Shown here piece after piece: positions 48,226 to 59,507 of a DNA stretch of 64,000 bases. The stretch's first letter is position 1, and each line of letters begins with the position of its first letter. The notes under the pieces are model-generated. The model saw only the letters and a program-made list of their open reading frames with translations. It had not been told where the DNA came from and ran no database searches. The translations under genes and the position numbers were made by a program. The stretch is from Antedon mediterranea (taxonomy: Eukaryota; Echinodermata; Crinoidea; Comatulida; Antedonidae): positions 17,147,501 through 17,211,500 of the forward strand of contig NC_092671.1 of the NCBI RefSeq assembly GCF_964355755.1, read 5' to 3'.

Positions 48226-48945
48226 AACTCGGCCCCAAGTCAAGTCGGCCCCAAGTCAAGTCGGCCTCAAGTCAACTTGGCCAAAAACTAATCGATCAAC
48301 TAGGCCCCATTAAAGTATGGAACGCAAAAAGTTCAAATAGTTAATATTATAATGGTAGGTATAGTAAGGTTGGGCCTACACATAGGCCTAAAAAAATAAA
48401 ACGGAAAATTCAATATAAATTATAACACACTCGGTCATTTTTTATTGATAGGTAGGCCCCTAGCCTAGTATTTATTTATATATTAATATTATTAGTTGTG
48501 ATGTTAGCCTCACAGTATGTGTTTGTTACTATTAGGTATATATTTTGAGACAAGGATGAATCGAAATATTCTTAGATATAGGCTTAGTCTAGATAGATAT
48601 TATTAGATTAATACAGTAAAATAAAATGTTAATAAATTTAAAAACTATATACGTATATTTAAAATTACTTTATTCTTTTATCAATGCACATTGCTTTTGC
48701 GTTCCAATTAATTGGGCCGAGTTGACCGATTAGTTTTTGGCCAAGTTGATGTGAGACCGAGTTGAGGCGGAGTTAATTTAAGGCCGAGTTGATTTAAGGC
48801 CGAGTTGATTTAAGGCAGAGTTGACGTAAGGCAGAGTTGACGTGGGGCCGAGTGGACGTGGGGCCGATTGACGTGGGGCCGAATTGACTAGGGGCCGACT
48901 TGACTTTGGCCGAGACAGTTTAGGGCCGAGTTGGATCGAATTTGT
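48224..48945. mobile_element. Foldback-like element with tandemly repeated inverted ends
   Basis: The left arm (48224-48310) is a tandem series of CAAGTCGGCCCCAAGT-like units ending GGCCAAAAACTAATCGATCA. The right arm (48714-48945) is the inverted series GGCCGAGTTGA with TTAAG or CGTGG spacers, starting GACCGATTAGTTTTTGGCC. An AT-rich core of about 400 bp lies between. There is no transposase. The right arm is longer, as is usual in foldback elements. Confidence 0.82.
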
Positions 48946-48995
48946 TATAAAATCTATTGTTTTTAACTGGTTTATCAAGAAAGGTGATCACTTAC

Positions 48996-49138
48996 TTTGC
49001 ATTGTATCCCTTAGCTGGCATATGTACCTGATTTGGTGATGCGGTCAATAGGCCATTAGTTAGTTGTAAGATAGCTAACCATTCTACATCGTAACACAGT
49101 GTATATGGCTCATCTTCCTTGCAAGGTATGTCCAATAT
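48996..49138 (-). CDS. DBR1: Lariat debranching enzyme DBR1, coding exon 8
   Basis: The 143-nt exon encodes ILDIPCKEDEPYTLCYDVEW, LAILQLTNGLLTASPNQ and VHMPAKGYNA plus two bases of a Lys codon. YDVEWLAIL corresponds to human YDIEWLTVL at the start of the DBR1 C-terminal domain. The acceptor follows a long T run (TTTTTTTTTTATAG) and the donor is AA|GTAAGTG. A foldback element begins about 50 bp past the donor. Confidence 0.95.
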
Positions 49139-49349
49139 CTATAAAAAAAAAAACAGTTACATTATCTCACATTTTAGCCCGTTTTTAAAAACGTTTTCTA
49201 AAATGTTTTTTTGTGATTTCATATCTCAGAATAGACTCAGTAGAACAATACCACATAGGCCATGGATGAAAATTTAATTTTAGTTCATGGACTATACCAT
49301 TTGTGGAGAGGGGTGTTTAATGAAAATTTCTACTTTTCAAGTTAAATCT

Positions 49350-49430
49350 CGCTCTTCAAGAAGAAAGGCCTATTGTCGGTTTATCCAGGTAAGCTAGCCA
49401 CGAAATAGACATAATTTTAATTCCCACATG
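49350..49430. repeat. Dispersed repeat shared with 5750-5835
   Basis: GTTTATCCAGGTAAGCTAG, GAAATAGAC and the CTTCAAGAAGAAAGGCCTAT hairpin-like part match the copy at 5.75 kb in the same orientation. Confidence 0.5.
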
Positions 49431-49785
49431 ACAATGCCAACTGCATGCAGTATGGACTTTCATAAATCATAAATTGCATGCCAGGAGACCATTTTGTTAA
49501 AATAAGAAAACAAGTTTACATTCACACATCAAACATTCTTTAAATAAATTTCTTTTTTAGGAAACAATATCCAAAAAAAGAATCTTAAGAAAATATATAA
49601 ATCTTGTATAAGAGATTGCTGGAGGGAAGTAATACATCACTATTGACAACAAATAATACAAACATGACAAGTTTATCCTTCAGTGACTAATCACAAGACA
49701 TAAATAGATCACACTTCGATAGAAGTTTTCAAAGTGATATTCATTTTGTTTCATTATTAATTATTATACAAATAATGTTTTTTTA

Positions 49786-49906
49786 ATGTTTATGAATTCG
49801 ATGGTACAAATAATTTCATGAGGTGAAAATAGAATTTCATATTTCACCGATTGCAAGTATTTGTACCATCACACGAATATAAAAATGAATTATTATTAAT
49901 TATTTG
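49786..49906. repeat. Hairpin element A (GGTACAAATAATTTCATGAG type)
   Basis: The left half has TGGTACAAATAATTTCATGA, the right half an imperfect inverse ending AAGTATTTGTACCATC. Outer AAT/ATT-rich arms also pair. It is related to 51786-51916. Confidence 0.6.
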
Positions 49907-50994
49907 TTTTATATAATATCTAAATAGATTCTCGTCATTGCCATTGTTCTGATCTTGTTACTATGAATGAGAAATTGCATCGTGTGCGTCGCCGTTACCA
50001 TCAGAACAGACGATGCTGCTATTGGATCCCACGCAGAGTTTTTTTTCCGTAAGCGACAATATTTTTTTAGTACATAAAAAATTGGAAAAAATTACTATTA
50101 CACGATCATTAAATAGTACATACTATTGCATGCCATGTTACCCACAATCGACCAATCAAACGGCAGGAATTAATTTAGGCATTATATAATATAATTTATT
50201 AGGAGTAGATCCATTCTACGGGCTAGTTTTCGAGTGTATTATTCATAGTACACCATCTCAACATTTTTATAGAAACTTAAATGTAAAATGTACCCCAATC
50301 TTTTCAAATAGCAAGAATACAATGAATAAATACAATGAACGTAGTGTATTAGTTGAGAGTAGACCAAATTTCACAGTAAAAGACTTGTCAAACATTTGAC
50401 GAAATAAAGCATAAATGTTAATTTGTCATGGCAATATATATTTACATTTACCCATACAGATATTGTTTTAAAATATGTATAAATTGTAAATATAGAAACT
50501 TGTTCCTGTAATGAATATACGGTACTGTATGCTCTGAATCTCAAGTGTATGTTCTTAATTTAGTAACTAGTAAAGAGAGTTGATTGTGTCCTTGAGGATA
50601 CTCTATTTATATCTTTTATTTCCATCATTCTTCTAATTGTCATTTATGGCCTCTTTTCATGTAATCAAGTATGTAAATAATAATTACTAAAAATTTTATT
50701 TGAAAGAACTATTTTTCATATGGAATTTAACATTTATATTTGTAGTCTTTTTTGTTTGTTTTATTTTTTTATACAGTAACACCTAAATAGTCATTTAAAC
50801 TGAAGATTGTAGGTCACATGATACTAAAATAAGTGCACTATTCCACTCTCACGGGTGTTATATTCAATGTGCTGGAAGCAATCGACGATCGACACAGGCT
50901 TGATCGCATCACAAACAACAACAATGGCGCCTTTGTTGAAACTTTTCTTTGTTGAATGACAATGAAAATTCTAAATTACATAATGATGTAGACT

Positions 50995-51197
50995 AAAACC
51001 TGTTTTCCTGTCGACGTTATTTGACGCTATCGTTAACAATAATCGGCAATCTTCTACGTAAACATTGAAATGTTAACGATTTACAGGAAAAGGTACTCGC
51101 TATCATTTCAACTTGATCGTTTTCAAACGATTGACGTTGAACTGTAAACGATCAACGACGATAGCGTTGAATAATGTCGACAGGAAAACAGGCTTAA
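50995..51197. mobile_element. MITE with CCTGTTTTCCTGTCGAC termini
   Basis: CCTGTTTTCCTGTCGACGTT at 50999 onward is inverted at about 51174-51194 (GTCGACAGGAAAACAGG). The match continues inward through GACGCTATCGTT against AACGACGATAGCGTT, giving arms of about 40 bp. There is no coding capacity. Confidence 0.88.
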
Positions 51198-51218
51198 AAA
51201 AACACACACAAAAACTAT

Positions 51219-51760
51219 GTGGTCAGTAGGCTAGAGGCCTTTTCAAAAGCTTCAGTTAAAACTTTGGTGGATGTAGAAAGCCAAACTAAGAAAATGCATG
51301 GACAGAATGGAAAATTATACACAAGAACACGGGCCTTGATCATCATCATATTCATCGCTAGCGTGCTAGCAATACTGTTTCTAACATCCCCCGTAGTTCA
51401 CTGTTTTCCTGACAAGACTCCCTCATAAAATGCTCAATTTTGTCAAGATGGTTATCAACCGTAGGTGTTTCTGAGACAGGTTTTTGTTTTGATTTAGTGG
51501 ATTTATGTTTAGAATCATGTACCAGTTCCCCGTGCTGGGAAGCTACTGATACATCAGCGGGAGAAGCCGGTCCGGACGGGGTGACCTTCCTGAGTTATCC
51601 ACTATGCGTCATAGTTACCGGCACCTCGGGGGCGGTATTATTCCCGCTATTAATTAGCACGCCTGGCCTCGCAGGGTCGGCAAAACCTGTCAATGTTTCT
51701 GTCAATATTCTAGGCCTAGGTCAATCTGAATGTACCTTTCCTTCAATCAAAATGAAATGA
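51219..51760 (-). pseudogene. Degenerate open segment, possibly a retroelement ORF remnant
   Basis: A GC-richer island inside DBR1 intron 7. The minus strand reads LTGFADPARPGVLI, PEVPVTMTHSG, a stop, then SGPASPADVSVASQHGELVH and HLDKIEHFMRESCQENSELR before further stops. The Pro/Ser/Thr-rich stretch plus helical end could be a gag-like or DNA-binding ORF start, but no domain is recognised. The plus strand also has open frames with a hydrophobic segment. Not assignable. Confidence 0.25.
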
Positions 51761-51785
51761 CTGATTAGATGTAATATGAAACAAA

Positions 51786-51916
51786 TAATGAATGTTTTTT
51801 TATTCATGGTACAAATAATTTCATGAGGTAAAAGATGAAATTTCATTTTCACCTGGTTTTCATCTCATGAAATTATTTGTACCATTCCACTAATAAACAT
51901 TCATTAGTTGATTATT
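51786..51916. repeat. Hairpin element B (GGTACAAATAATTTCATGAG type)
   Basis: TGGTACAAATAATTTCATGA on the left and TCATGAAATTATTTGTACCA on the right are perfectly inverted. Outer AATGTTTTTTTATTCA pairs loosely with TAATAAACATT. It is a better preserved relative of 49786-49906. Confidence 0.75.
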
Positions 51917-52053
51917 AGGCAAGTGATTGTCATCACCACCACCATAATTGTTAATCTTAATCACTATCATCTCTATTGTCATAATTTTCATCAACATCAT
52001 CATGAAAATCATCTTTTTTGACTGTTAGTGTTACAAAACAAATGAAATGAGAC

Positions 52054-52128
52054 CTGAAGGAATTGACGTCTTGGTAAACATTTGTCTAAAGCAAGAAATT
52101 TTGTCTTCTTTTCTCTTCCATCACTGTT
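52054..52128 (-). CDS. DBR1: Lariat debranching enzyme DBR1, coding exon 7
   Basis: A 75-nt exon in phase 0 at both ends encodes NSDGREKKTKFLALDKCLPR and RQFLQ. TKFLALDKCLPRR.FLQ matches human TKFLALDKCLPHRDFLQ exactly around the substrate-side segment closing the catalytic domain. The acceptor is a strong TTTTTTTCCAG and the donor CAG|GTCTCA. The 79-bp satellite array starts only about 150 bp upstream of the acceptor. Confidence 0.96.
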
Positions 52129-52284
52129 CTGGAAAAAAAAAATGGAAAATACAAAATGATTAACAATAAAATACAGTACAAGGCTACACCAACAAAATGG
52201 AATGCTATTTCTAACTGCATCTTTACTGACGAACTTTGACATGAAGAGGATTCTAAAGTGTAGCAAAGGCCCGTGGTCTTTAAA

Positions 52285-54190
52285 TTAGGACTATCAAGAG
52301 AGGCCAAGAGCAGATGCCTAGAGCACCTCAGGCCAGGGATTCTTATGATCCTAGCAAACACTTTTTGGGCTATCAAGAGCAGGTGCCTAGAGCACCTCAG
52401 GCTAGTAATTCCCATGATCCTAGCAAACACTTTGTGGACAATCAAGAGAGGCCATGAGCAGGTACCTAGAGCACCTCAGGCCATACAAGAGAGGCGAAGA
52501 GCAGATGCCTATAGCACCTTAGGCCAGTTAATTCCCATGATCCTAGCAAACACTTTGTGGACAATCAAGAGAGGCCAAGATCAGATGCCTATAGCACCTC
52601 AGGCCAGTGATTCCCATGATCCTAGCAAACATGTTGTGGACTATCAAGAAAGGCAAAGAGCAGATGCCTATGGCACCTTAGGCCATAAGAGAGAGGCCAA
52701 GATCAGATGCCTAATAGCACCTCAGGCCAGTGATTCCCATGATCCTAGCAAACATGTTGTGGACTATCAAGAGAGGCAAAGATCAGATGGCAAGAGCACC
52801 TCAGGCCAGTGATTCCCATGATCCTAGCAAACACTTTGTGTACTATCAAGAGAGGCCAATAGCAGATGCCAAGAGCACCTCAGGCCATACAAGAGAGGCC
52901 AAGATCAGATGCCTAATAGCACCTTAGGCCAGTGATTCCCATGATTCTAGCAAACACTTTGTGTACTATCAAGAGAGGCCAATAGCAGATGCCAAGAGCA
53001 CCTCAGGCCATACAAGAGAGGCCAAGATCAGATGCCTAATAGCACCTCAGGCCAGTGATTCCCATGATCCTAGCAAACACTTTGTGGTCTATCAAGAGAG
53101 ACCAATAGCAGATGCCAAGAGCACCTCAGGCCAGTGATTCCCATGATCCTAGCAAACACTTTGTGGTCTATCAAGAGAGGCCAATAGCAGATGCCAAGAG
53201 CACCTCAGGCCAGTGATTCCCATGATCCTAGCAAACACTTTGTGTACTATCAAGAGAGGCCAATAGTAGATGCCAAGAGCACATCAGGCCATACAAGAGA
53301 GGCCAAGAGCAGATGCCTAATAGCACCTTAGACCAGGGATTCCCATGATCCTAGCAAACACTTTGTGTACTATCAAGAGAGGCCAATAGCAGATGCCAAG
53401 AGCACCTCAGGTCATACAAGAGAGGCCAAGAGCAGATGCCTAGAGCACCTTAGGCCAGTGATTCCCATGATCCTAGCAAACACTTTGTGTACTATTAAGA
53501 GAGGCCAATAGCAGATGCCTATAGCACCTCAGGCCAGGGATTTCCATGATCCTAGCAAACACTTTGTGGACCACCATCAAGAGCGGCCACAAGCAGATGC
53601 ATAGAACACCTCAGGCCAGGGATTCCCATGATCCTAGCAAACACTTTGTGGACCACCATCAAGAGCGGCCACAAGCAGATGCATAGAACACCTCAGGCCA
53701 GGGATTCCCATGATCCTAGCAAACACTTTGTGGACCACCATCAAGAGCGGCCACAAGCAGATGCATAGAACACCTCAGGCCAGGGATTCCCATGATCCTA
53801 GCCAACACTTTGTGGACCACCATCAAGAGCGGCCACAAGCAGATGCATAGAACACCTCAGGCCAGGGATTCCCATGATCCTAGCAAACACTTTGTGGACT
53901 ATTAAGAGCGGCCAAAAGCAGAAGATACATAGAACACCTCAGACCAGGAATTCCTATGATCTATTCAAACTTTGTGTACGATCAAGAGAGGCCAAGAAAA
54001 GAAGCCTAGAGAACCTCAGGCCAGGGATTCCCATGATCCTAGCAAACACTTTGTGGGCTATCAAAAGAGGCCACTTAGAGCAGATGCCTAGTGCACCTCA
54101 GGCCAGTGATTCCTATGATCTATAAAAACGTTGTGTACTATTAAGAGAGGCCAAGAGAAGAAGCTTAGAGCACCTCAGGCCAGTGATATT
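52285..54190. repeat. 79-bp satellite array in DBR1 intron 6
   Basis: Unit: TCAAGAGAGGCCAA.AGCAGA, TGCC.AGAGCACCTCAGGCC, AGTGATTCCCATGATCCTAG, CAAACACTTTGTGGACTA. Some units carry an extra roughly 42-bp partial copy (ATACAAGAGAGGCCAAGATC..), giving a higher-order pattern. Units with ACCACCATCAAGAGCGGCC occur together at 53570-53850. Open frames spanning it are side effects of the repeat. Confidence 0.95.
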
Positions 54191-54499
54191 TAATCCTTGA
54201 TCTGTCTAAAAACTGCCTAATTAAACGTAATTTGCTACATCTATGTATTCTATTCATTTAAAAACAAACTTGGGAATCAAACAAGGCCAATAATGTCTAT
54301 GTTGTATAATAGTGAATATTAAAAATTTACTGTATGCTAAATTTAAAACCTTTTAGTAAATTGCTTAACTTGAACCTTTTTAGTAAATTAGAACTCTTTT
54401 TTATATAACATGTATACATCATTAATAGTTTTTGAATAATCTTTATAAAACCTTACCGTACACAAAAAACGTTGCCACATAAACTACCTAATAGTAATA

Positions 54500-54654
54500 C
54501 AGTCAACTCTCTAAATACTGGACTCCCAATACCAAGTCCAAAAAGTCCCAAATTCATTTTTACCATTAAAAACACATTCCAAATACCAGACTTTCTAGAA
54601 AACCAGAAATATTTGACCGGCCCAAAGGTATTCCGGTACTGGGAGAGTTGACTG
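54500..54654. mobile_element. pogo/Tigger-like MITE with TA target duplication
   Basis: CAGTCAACTCTC.. on the left and GGGAGAGTTGACTG on the right are inverted. TA flanks both sides (54498-54499 and 54655-54656). The element is 155 bp. The CAGTCAACTCTC-type end fits the pogo group of Tc1/mariner elements. Confidence 0.85.
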
Positions 54655-55089
54655 TATTACATATATATATATATATATACATTATATTATATTTAAAAAA
54701 AGCACAGAATAAGATTCACAAACATTTTTTTTTAAATGTTACTTTAATTAATTTTAAAACAATAAAGAGAATGGGAAAAAGCCACCCTAACTAAAAAGAT
54801 ACATACTTAAAACCTACATGATATGCATACATCCTAACCATTAGGCTACTGGGGCTTTCAAATTTGATTTGATGAGGTGCGGCGGAACAGAATTCAAAAT
54901 GTCAAAATGAGTGGGAACTTCAAAAAGATACTTTTACATATATAAATTAACAGGCAAAGAGTCAATTATAAATCGCTCGGGGATATACTGAAAATGAATT
55001 AATTTACGATAAAGATGAGAAAATTAATTGTTATACATGTAATACATTTATCTAAACGAGTATTAAGAAATCAGAAATAAAATGAATAC

Positions 55090-55187
55090 CTGATGTCGAA
55101 CTATAGCAGGAAATTTGATATGCAAATGAGCTGAAAACCAATACTCAGGTTGTAAGAAGTGGAGTAACTCTTCAGAAGGAGGGCTTC
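55090..55187 (-). CDS. DBR1: Lariat debranching enzyme DBR1, coding exon 6
   Basis: The 98-nt exon encodes [20 protein letters not shown] followed by [22 protein letters not shown] contains the final His-X-His metal-binding pair (human [13 protein letters not shown]). GA at the exon start completes the Gly begun in exon 5, giving TLGSP. Splice sites are TTCTTAG|GA and CAG|GTATTC in phase 0. With exon 6 all catalytic motifs expected after exon 1 are present and intact. Confidence 0.96.
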
Positions 55188-55380
55188 CTAAGAACATATA
55201 AATAATTGAAAGTGTAATATTACATAGTAAATTGGATGAAAATATAAAGATACCCAGAGGATGGGTGTAACGGCAGTATGCGTAAACTAGCAAACAATTA
55301 CGTAATTGTTGTACCTGGGTTAATTTGCATAAATGCCAGGGGACGTCGACGTATAATAGAATCTCACTGCTAGTGTTGAG

Positions 55381-55566
55381 ATGATGCCAGCGTATAGACC
55401 GGAGGTCTTAGTTAGTATTAAGAAGTTACACTATATGGAGAATTCACAAAATAAAATATCTCGATTGTTACATGATACAAGCTTCCGTGTTCTTTCTTAC
55501 GTATTATCTCAACTCAAAGAAGTGGCCAGTGAGGCCGCGGCTACAATGGGTTTCAATGTAGTTTAA
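55381..55566 (+). CDS. Small open reading frame of unknown function, antisense within DBR1
   Basis: 61 codons starting [15 protein letters not shown] and ending [12 protein letters not shown]. It lacks low complexity, uses mixed codons, and its C-terminal half ([20 protein letters not shown]) could form an amphipathic helix. It resembles nothing I recognise. The base composition is less AT-rich than its flanks. It may be chance, part of an old repeat, or a real nested microprotein. Confidence 0.2.
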   Translation: MMPAYRPEVLVSIKKLHYMENSQNKISRLLHDTSFRVLSYVLSQLKEVASEAAATMGFNVV

Positions 55567-56586
55567 AACCACATGAAACCAGACAGAAATGCAAGGCAAA
55601 TACTACAATGTTCCATTGTTGTATCTATAGGCACAAAAATATTGTACAGAATTCCAATGAATGTTCTAGAAATTAAACAGTATAGAGTATGTAATAGCAT
55701 CTGTGATATTGTTTTCATATTGTTTTAAAATATTTTATTATTTAATATTTTTAATCCATTCTGTTTGTGGCGGGTTTCCCACTCTCCAAATTAATCAATA
55801 AATATATGTATAAACATTATTTAAAAAGACCAAAGTAGTAAAAATCAAAATGATATTAGTTTTTTATGCAGGTATAGGTAGGGAAAAAAATCATTCAAAC
55901 TATATATAACATTCTATACTATTATTATTAAAATGCAATAGTGCTGCAAATTGTTTGGAATACATGTAAAGTAGGCCAGTTCATGGTAGAAACTTTAAAG
56001 ACAAAATTCTAGCTTATATTATACACACTAGAGCTAAATCCAGGAGAAGATTGAAGTTAAGCTTGTCTATACACTTTCAGACATAAAATTGTTAATGAAT
56101 TGATAAAGTCGGCAATATTCAGCACAGATCTAGAGTGTCAACAACATTTAGAAATCGATAGTTTAATATTTTCCATTAAATAAATATATTCCGCATTATT
56201 TAAATGTATGCCACCTGATTGGTTATTTCCAACCATTTATAGAGGGCACATATCTGCATTTAATGTAGGTAGTAATGATAAACTGATTAGGCCAGTGTAG
56301 GCAGCCGGGAAGACACTATGTAACTGGTATTCTCTGTATCATAATTTTCATTTTTTATAGGGCTTTTCTCTGTTCAACTTCAATCTGTATTTTATGTTTA
56401 CGATTGCAATAAATCAATTGCTAATATTACATACTATAGCCCTTCATCATCTGAAGACCAATATACAATATCCCTCAACTTGAACCCAGGGTGTTTTGTT
56501 TCAGTGTGCATCACAATGTTGAACATTAGGATTGTGCTTATTTGGTTACTTAATACTTAATTATATCTCAAGTTAAACATTAAGAA

Positions 56587-56812
56587 TGTATTTATTTAAT
56601 GTCTTTAGGTACATGGCCAAGGATTACCAATTAAATTAATCCTACCATCATATTTTGTGAATCAGATCACCGAATAACCTACCTCGAAAGTGAACATGGA
56701 CAAACTATGAACATTGGACTTACAGTTTATAGTTCTTATCCGAGAAGATTTGTTCAACAACCAGAACTAGGAGTAAAATCGGCATTGAACCCATGCCCAA
56801 TAGAATAAACAC
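56587..56812 (-). mobile_element. SINE, diverged copy of the 28.9-kb type
   Basis: Shares CTTTAGG.A..TGGCCAAGGA (tail side), AGTTCTTATCCGAGAAGA and CCAGAACTAGGAG with 28922-29220 in the same orientation. The minus-strand B box is decayed (GGGTTCAATGCC). Confidence 0.75.
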
Positions 56813-56853
56813 AACATAAAATGTAAGAAAATAAATTTGCTTTTACAGATTAC

Positions 56854-56980
56854 CTAATGTTGTTGTCTCAATCTCCTCCTTCATAAATGGTTTAAAACGG
56901 AAAATTTTGTTTTTGTTACCATGGTGATAAACTCCTCTTGGCCAGTCGTGAGAAAGAATAATATCTGGTGATTTATTTAG
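56854..56980 (-). CDS. DBR1: Lariat debranching enzyme DBR1, coding exon 5
   Basis: The 127-nt exon encodes LNKSPDIILSHDWPRGVYHH, GNKNKIFRFKPFMKEEIE and TTTL plus the first base of Gly. SHDWP carries a metal-coordinating His and is nearly invariant (human [20 protein letters not shown]). The acceptor is ATAATTACAG and the donor TTAG|GTAATC. The exon stands alone between two repeat-rich introns, the 5' one 5.8 kb long. Confidence 0.96.
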
Positions 56981-59324
56981 CTGTAATTATAAAAAAATAA
57001 AATGTTAATTGTTTAAGAATGATAGAGAGAACTAGAAAGAAAACATTATTATAAGCAGATTATGTATAGTTTCATTATTACAAAAAATATGTATTGTAAG
57101 TTTGTAATTTATAAAGAGGACAACTTTACCATTCATAAGTATTGCTACGGACAAGAATTAAATAAAAATAAAAAAGTTTTTGGTTAATGCCAGACTTGTC
57201 TTGCCCACATGTTGAAATTCATCCTTTTTACCCAAATTGCCATTCGTGAGCCGGAAATCTGTGTTTGATCCCCAAGTATACTGAGTGTGAGATAACACTG
57301 ACGTTACTCCACTCTCAATGAATTCCCACTCTCGATCTCCACACACGCACACACCAGAGATACACATGTGCTTATATTTTCGGCTTTCCCGATAAACATC
57401 GTAGGCCTAACAAAACGTCTTAGTTTTGATTTCATTTTTGTTTGGTTGATAATTAAATGTCGCATGCAATAAAGGAAGTTTTACGCCTCACTTTCAACAG
57501 CCTAGCCTTAGTCAGATGTAGTGAGAACACAGATATGGTCTGATATCCCAATATCCGGTTCAAAACATCGTAATGAATAGGGACAAGTAATTTGTTCCTT
57601 CCCCGAGTTATTATTAGTCTTTTGCAATGTTGTACTGCTCTTGAGCTTTGAGTTTACTTGCTTTGGAGACAAGTCTATTCCGTACTTACAAATTTATAAA
57701 ATACCGTAACGTCTTCGCTCCGAATCTATCTATCTATCTATACACGTGTGTAAAACAGGTGAAAGCGACAGAAAATCAATGATGTTGACCCTCGTGTCAC
57801 AGGTTTTTTTTTTAAATACGGTATTTTTCAATGGCAGCAGAAATGGTTACAATTTTACAAATTTGAAAATACCATATTTTATCCACAAATTTGGTGGGGA
57901 AAATACGGTATACAAAATATGGTATTTTTTTTATGAGCGCTGTTTCAGCTGCCAAAAAAATACTGTATATATACGGTATTCAAAAAATACCGCAGAAACA
58001 GGGCCAAAGAAACATTTTTATAATCAGAAAGCATAGTAAATGATGAATGTAATGTTTCATGTCTATACTACTACATTATTCTCCTGACTGACCAACTCAT
58101 TCAACAAATTTGATACCATCTTGGAGGCATGCATGAATGTTTCACTAATCAATGCTGAATTCTATGACTTTTCATAAATTAAAATAAAATGATACATAAT
58201 TTGAATGTCTTGTGTCAACATTAACTCTTAATGATCAATGATAATACTAATGTATGCAGATTGATTGATCATGGACATCGTTTTAACTGCTGGTGTTCAC
58301 TCAGCTAAGCAACATGTTGCCATGGTAACATGTTTTGCATCATATAAGTGGTCCCTGGGTGATGGTTATGGTTGAAATGTTATCTTAGACTACTGTACAG
58401 GAATGGTTACTTTTCAGCAAAAATTACAGATTTTTTGTTATTATTTATTCAGGAAAAAATAACAAAACAATACAGAGAATTAAACAGATAAATGGTAGAT
58501 CTAAAGCTCTGTCTATACTATCAAATTTGACAATATGTGATGTGCCCATATATGAACATGATGATGTCATATCACTACCATATTTGGGCATATCACTACT
58601 ATATTTGGGAACATCACATGTCAAATTAGTTTGATAGTGTAGACAGAGCATCAGGAAGATTCAAGAGCAGCATGACGCTAATATCATCAATAACCTACTA
58701 CTATTTACCCACACAAACTGTAGAATTAAATTGATCATTTTAACTATTGTATATATAATATAAACACGTTGCCCGATGGATTTAATAGCAGGACTGTCAT
58801 GCCCAATGACAAACAAGAATACATTCTGTATTCTGTGGTCTATAATAGTTTGTTAGTAAATGAGAGATCTCGGTCCAAATTCAATATGGCAACATTTTTA
58901 AATTCTGCTTGTTTATATTATGACACTGCCCTTCATATGAGCAGGATGTTACTTACATTGAGCAGTGTATTTATAATACATTTCATCTTTATTTAGCTTT
59001 AAAATAAAATAAATTGTTCATATTACGTCAATAATGTTCTTTAAACTTTTCTGCTAGGTCATGGTGGTTTACATAATTCTTTATCATAACATTGATATAA
59101 CATTTATCAACAAACTAATCCATCAGTTCTACTATTACATTAGACATCCTGTTTATTTACCAACTAATTATAAAACTTTCAGCAAAGATAAATCATCTGG
59201 GATACAAAAATATCAACAATTCAAACCAACTCTGTGTGTGTTTTTTATAGTCAGCCATTTTATAAAAGGCCATATTGTGTGCATCCTTAATTTGAATTAT
59301 ATCAAAGAATAATATATTTTTCTT
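56981..59324. other. DBR1 intron 4, left part
   Basis: Holds a (CTAT)n run at 57724-57742. A cluster of AATACGGTATTTTT and CAGAAACAGGGCC words in inverted arrangement lies at 57.81-58.01 kb, possibly a decayed hairpin element. The MITE at 58.5 kb is listed separately. No gene recognised. Confidence 0.45.
58503..58651. mobile_element. MITE with GTCTACACTATCAAA termini, copy 2
   Basis: Left GCTCTGTCTATACTATCAAA and right TTTGATAGTGTAGACAGAGC are inverted. The interior shares GATGTGCCCATATATG and CATATTTGGGCATATCACTA-like words with 19534-19668, partly rearranged. Confidence 0.85.
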
Positions 59325-59507
59325 AAATTCATATTTGTCCTTAAGCTTAACTGGAAACTGAGGAAATTTTAATTAGGCACACAGGACCTTTATGTCTCAT
59401 CCAAAGGACGAGGCAATGGAATTAAAGCATCTTGCCTTACACTACAGTTAGCTTGCCCTACCACATGCTAGTCAGATATTATCATTACACCATCAATCTC
59501 CGGTATA

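Larger units (their letters stand above)
55188..56853. other. DBR1 intron 5
   Basis: Contains a small plus-strand open frame (55381-55566) and a SINE at 56.59-56.81 kb. The rest is AT-rich without recognisable content. Confidence 0.55.

Noticed and set aside
52273-52927. Plus-strand frame of 179 codons across the satellite
   Set aside because: Repeat-derived; it is broken where unit length changes and overlaps no gene model.
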